Below are positions 62,511 to 64,000 of a stretch of 64,000 bases of DNA, piece by piece. The stretch spans positions 1 to 64,000 of the forward strand of contig JBLWWH010000008.1 in the NCBI GenBank assembly GCA_048268105.1, in the 5' to 3' direction. Origin of the DNA: Profundicola sp048268105 (GTDB lineage Bacteria; Bacteroidota; Bacteroidia; Flavobacteriales; Weeksellaceae). The stretch's first letter is position 1. The number at the start of each line of letters is the position of its first letter. The notes under the pieces were generated by a model. The model saw only the letters and a program-made list of their open reading frames with translations, was not told where the DNA came from and made no database searches. The position numbers and the translations under genes were made by a program.

Positions 62511-63983
62511 TTATTTAATCCATAACTTCTCTAAGCTTGTTGCGTTTTTAAAATTAATTTTCAAGAAATAAGCTCCTGAAGATAACTTAAGTTTAATCTC
62601 ATTCTTACCTGCTGTTAATTTTTGGTTTAAAACAAGTTGACCCAAACTATTGTAGAATTCAACGTAAGCATTTTCTTCTATTTCTAATATCACAAAATCT
62701 TTTGCTGGATTAGGATAAAGCTTGGCTTCTGCACTAGCTACCAAATCTGTTGTAGAAAGGTTACAAGTGAAATTTGAGTAATCAACTAAACCTAAGTTTG
62801 AAATATCGGATTGATCGGTAATCACTTCAGCTACTTCATCTTCAGAAGATTCTTGACCAGCAATCCAACAATTTCCTTGTGCCATTATATCATTGGGTGT
62901 ATTGTTGTAAAACGCATAGACAACACCGTCAAAACCATTTTCGCTAAAAGTATTGCCACCAGGAGATAATTCAGAACCGTCACCCAGATTAGCATAAGAA
63001 TTTCCTTGCATAGTGATTCCCCACAAGTTGTTGGAGATATAATTATTTCTAATATAAATACTCTGAGAAATTGTCTCGCCACTTGCATTTAAGTTGATAC
63101 CACTACCACCTAAGTTTGGATTTCCTTGGGTATTGTTATCACTGATTGTATTCTCATCAATATCAGCTAGGCTAACAGGACCAACTAAAGTTAAACCATA
63201 TCGATTATCGGTGATTTGATTGTTTTTAATCACAACATTATTCACACTTCCGAAGAAGTTAGAAATGGCAATTCCACCAACATTATCCATATTTCTATCT
63301 CCTACAATGATGTTATCTTCTATTAAGATAGAACCTTCTGAACCACTTGGTCCTAAGTTGATTTGTGGACGATTTTGATTCGATAAGCCATTAGCATCTA
63401 GGGTATTCCCGATAAATTGCACAGCTACACTTTGATTGGCTCCGGATGAAATGGCAGGTAATTGATTTTGATAGAAATAAGTGTTGCTAATTACAGGAAC
63501 ACCTCTGGAAAATGAAATGGCTGCTCCAGTAGAAGCTCCAGCGGTTTGATATTTCACCAAACAATAATCCATATTAAAATCAGTAGATAAAACCTTAAAA
63601 CCACCGCCATACTCAAAATTGGTCTTAGAGAAATTACTGATAGATCCTTCCTCAAACCTAAATCCCTCATGTGGATTTTCTGGGTCATCTGCGGTGATTA
63701 AAATATTTTCACCTTCCGTGCTTGTAGTCCAATTTCCTTCTATCGTAATTAAAACGTTTGGACTGATTTTTAATGTGATGGACTCATCAATTAAAAAGGT
63801 ATCGCTAGAAGAAATGTTTAAGTCCGAAATCAAAGAATATTCTCCGGTATCAGATAAAATGACGATGGCTGGTTCCACCAACAATAAATTGCTTAGAGTG
63901 AATGTTTCTCCTGTGTTGGGCGTAGTATATTGCGCTTGTGCAAACACAGAAAACAGCAATATAAATAGTAAATTTCTCTTCAT
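62511..63983 (-). CDS. T9SS-sorted beta-helix surface protein
   Basis: This 490-residue protein has a signal peptide (MKRNLLFILLFSVFAQAQ), a central right-handed parallel beta-helix with many Asn-rich turns (VVIKNNQITDNRYGLTLVG, SIYIRNNYISNNLWGITMQG) and a C-terminal T9SS type A sorting domain, LYPNPAKDFVILEIEENAYVEFYNSLGQLV...LSSGAYFLKI. It is exported through the type IX system and anchored or released at the surface; the beta-helix likely binds or cleaves a polysaccharide, but no catalytic residues were identified. It runs to the right edge of the window and is complete. Confidence 0.88.
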   Translation of the reverse strand: MKRNLLFILLFSVFAQAQYTTPNTGETFTLSNLLLVEPAIVILSDTGEYSLISDLNISSSDTFLIDESITLKISPNVLITIEGNWTTSTEGENILITADDPENPHEGFRFEEGSISNFSKTNFEYGGGFKVLSTDFNMDYCLVKYQTAGASTGAAISFSRGVPVISNTYFYQNQLPAISSGANQSVAVQFIGNTLDANGLSNQNRPQINLGPSGSEGSILIEDNIIVGDRNMDNVGGIAISNFFGSVNNVVIKNNQITDNRYGLTLVGPVSLADIDENTISDNNTQGNPNLGGSGINLNASGETISQSIYIRNNYISNNLWGITMQGNSYANLGDGSELSPGGNTFSENGFDGVVYAFYNNTPNDIMAQGNCWIAGQESSEDEVAEVITDQSDISNLGLVDYSNFTCNLSTTDLVASAEAKLYPNPAKDFVILEIEENAYVEFYNSLGQLVLNQKLTAGKNEIKLKLSSGAYFLKINFKNATSLEKLWIK

Positions 63984-64000
63984 AATAAATTATTTAATAG

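Noticed and set aside
1..64000. tRNA genes, rRNA, CRISPR arrays and riboswitches
   Set aside because: I saw no cloverleaf with a CCA-type end, no spaced direct repeats and no leader matching a riboswitch by eye; a tRNAscan-SE and Infernal run would be the decisive check.

Overview
This window looks like a chromosomal segment from a member of the Bacteroidota, most likely a flavobacterium-like marine or aquatic species. The evidence is a low-GC base composition, a type IX secretion (T9SS) type A sorting domain at the right edge, Bacteroidota-type -7 promoter boxes (TAnnTTTG) ahead of many starts, almost no Shine-Dalgarno sequences, and the order ftsX / DUF3098 / uppP / truB that is typical of this phylum. 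I saw no rRNA, tRNA, CRISPR array, phage or transposase gene. Assignments are from reading motifs; no database search was run.

Layout. 1-11.4 kb: housekeeping and envelope genes (AarF/UbiB kinase, 2OG-Fe(II) oxygenase, small RNA-binding proteins, two overlapping DEAD-box helicases, hemolysin III-type membrane protein, RluA-type pseudouridine synthase, MscS channel, aldo/keto reductase, isoaspartyl peptidase). 11.4-15.9 kb: the accessory island. A 574-base unit carrying ssb occurs twice in direct orientation. Between the copies lies a restriction-modification pair (beta-class DNA methyltransferase plus AlwI-family type IIS endonuclease) whose boundaries have the hallmarks of an integron gene cassette: a GTTGGGC core at the left edge, and a GCCCAAC core followed by a ~125-base imperfect palindrome (attC-like) at the right edge. 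No integrase gene is present here.

16-29.6 kb: GNAT acetyltransferase, DUF1648 and EamA membrane proteins, a membrane-anchored EEP hydrolase, cytochrome bd oxidase (cydAB), an SDR dehydrogenase, a DUF1456 protein, a clearly decayed patatin/outer-membrane-barrel gene (two frameshifts plus an in-frame TAG), an HAD phosphatase / FAD oxidoreductase pair and an ankyrin lipoprotein. 29.7-43.6 kb: mostly minus-strand metabolism and stress genes, namely a DsbA-like oxidoreductase, YceI, an MFS transporter, MgtC, an amidohydrolase, an FMN reductase, catalase, a four-gene arsenic resistance operon (arsR, DUF6428, arsC-like, acr3), small VOC/DUF proteins and a second decayed gene (SAM methyltransferase with two in-frame TAA codons).

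43.7-50 kb: a complete ferric-iron ABC importer (binding lipoprotein, permease, ATPase), then a Usp protein and a K+/H+ antiporter. 50-64 kb: a lipoprotein with a repeated NPxHGQPGHDC motif, an EEP lipoprotein, a putative nuclease-fold protein, PhnA, the ftsX-DUF3098-uppP-truB operon, recX, nadD, electron-transfer flavoprotein etfBA, a bifunctional nuclease, a nucleoside transporter, small membrane proteins and a T9SS cargo protein.
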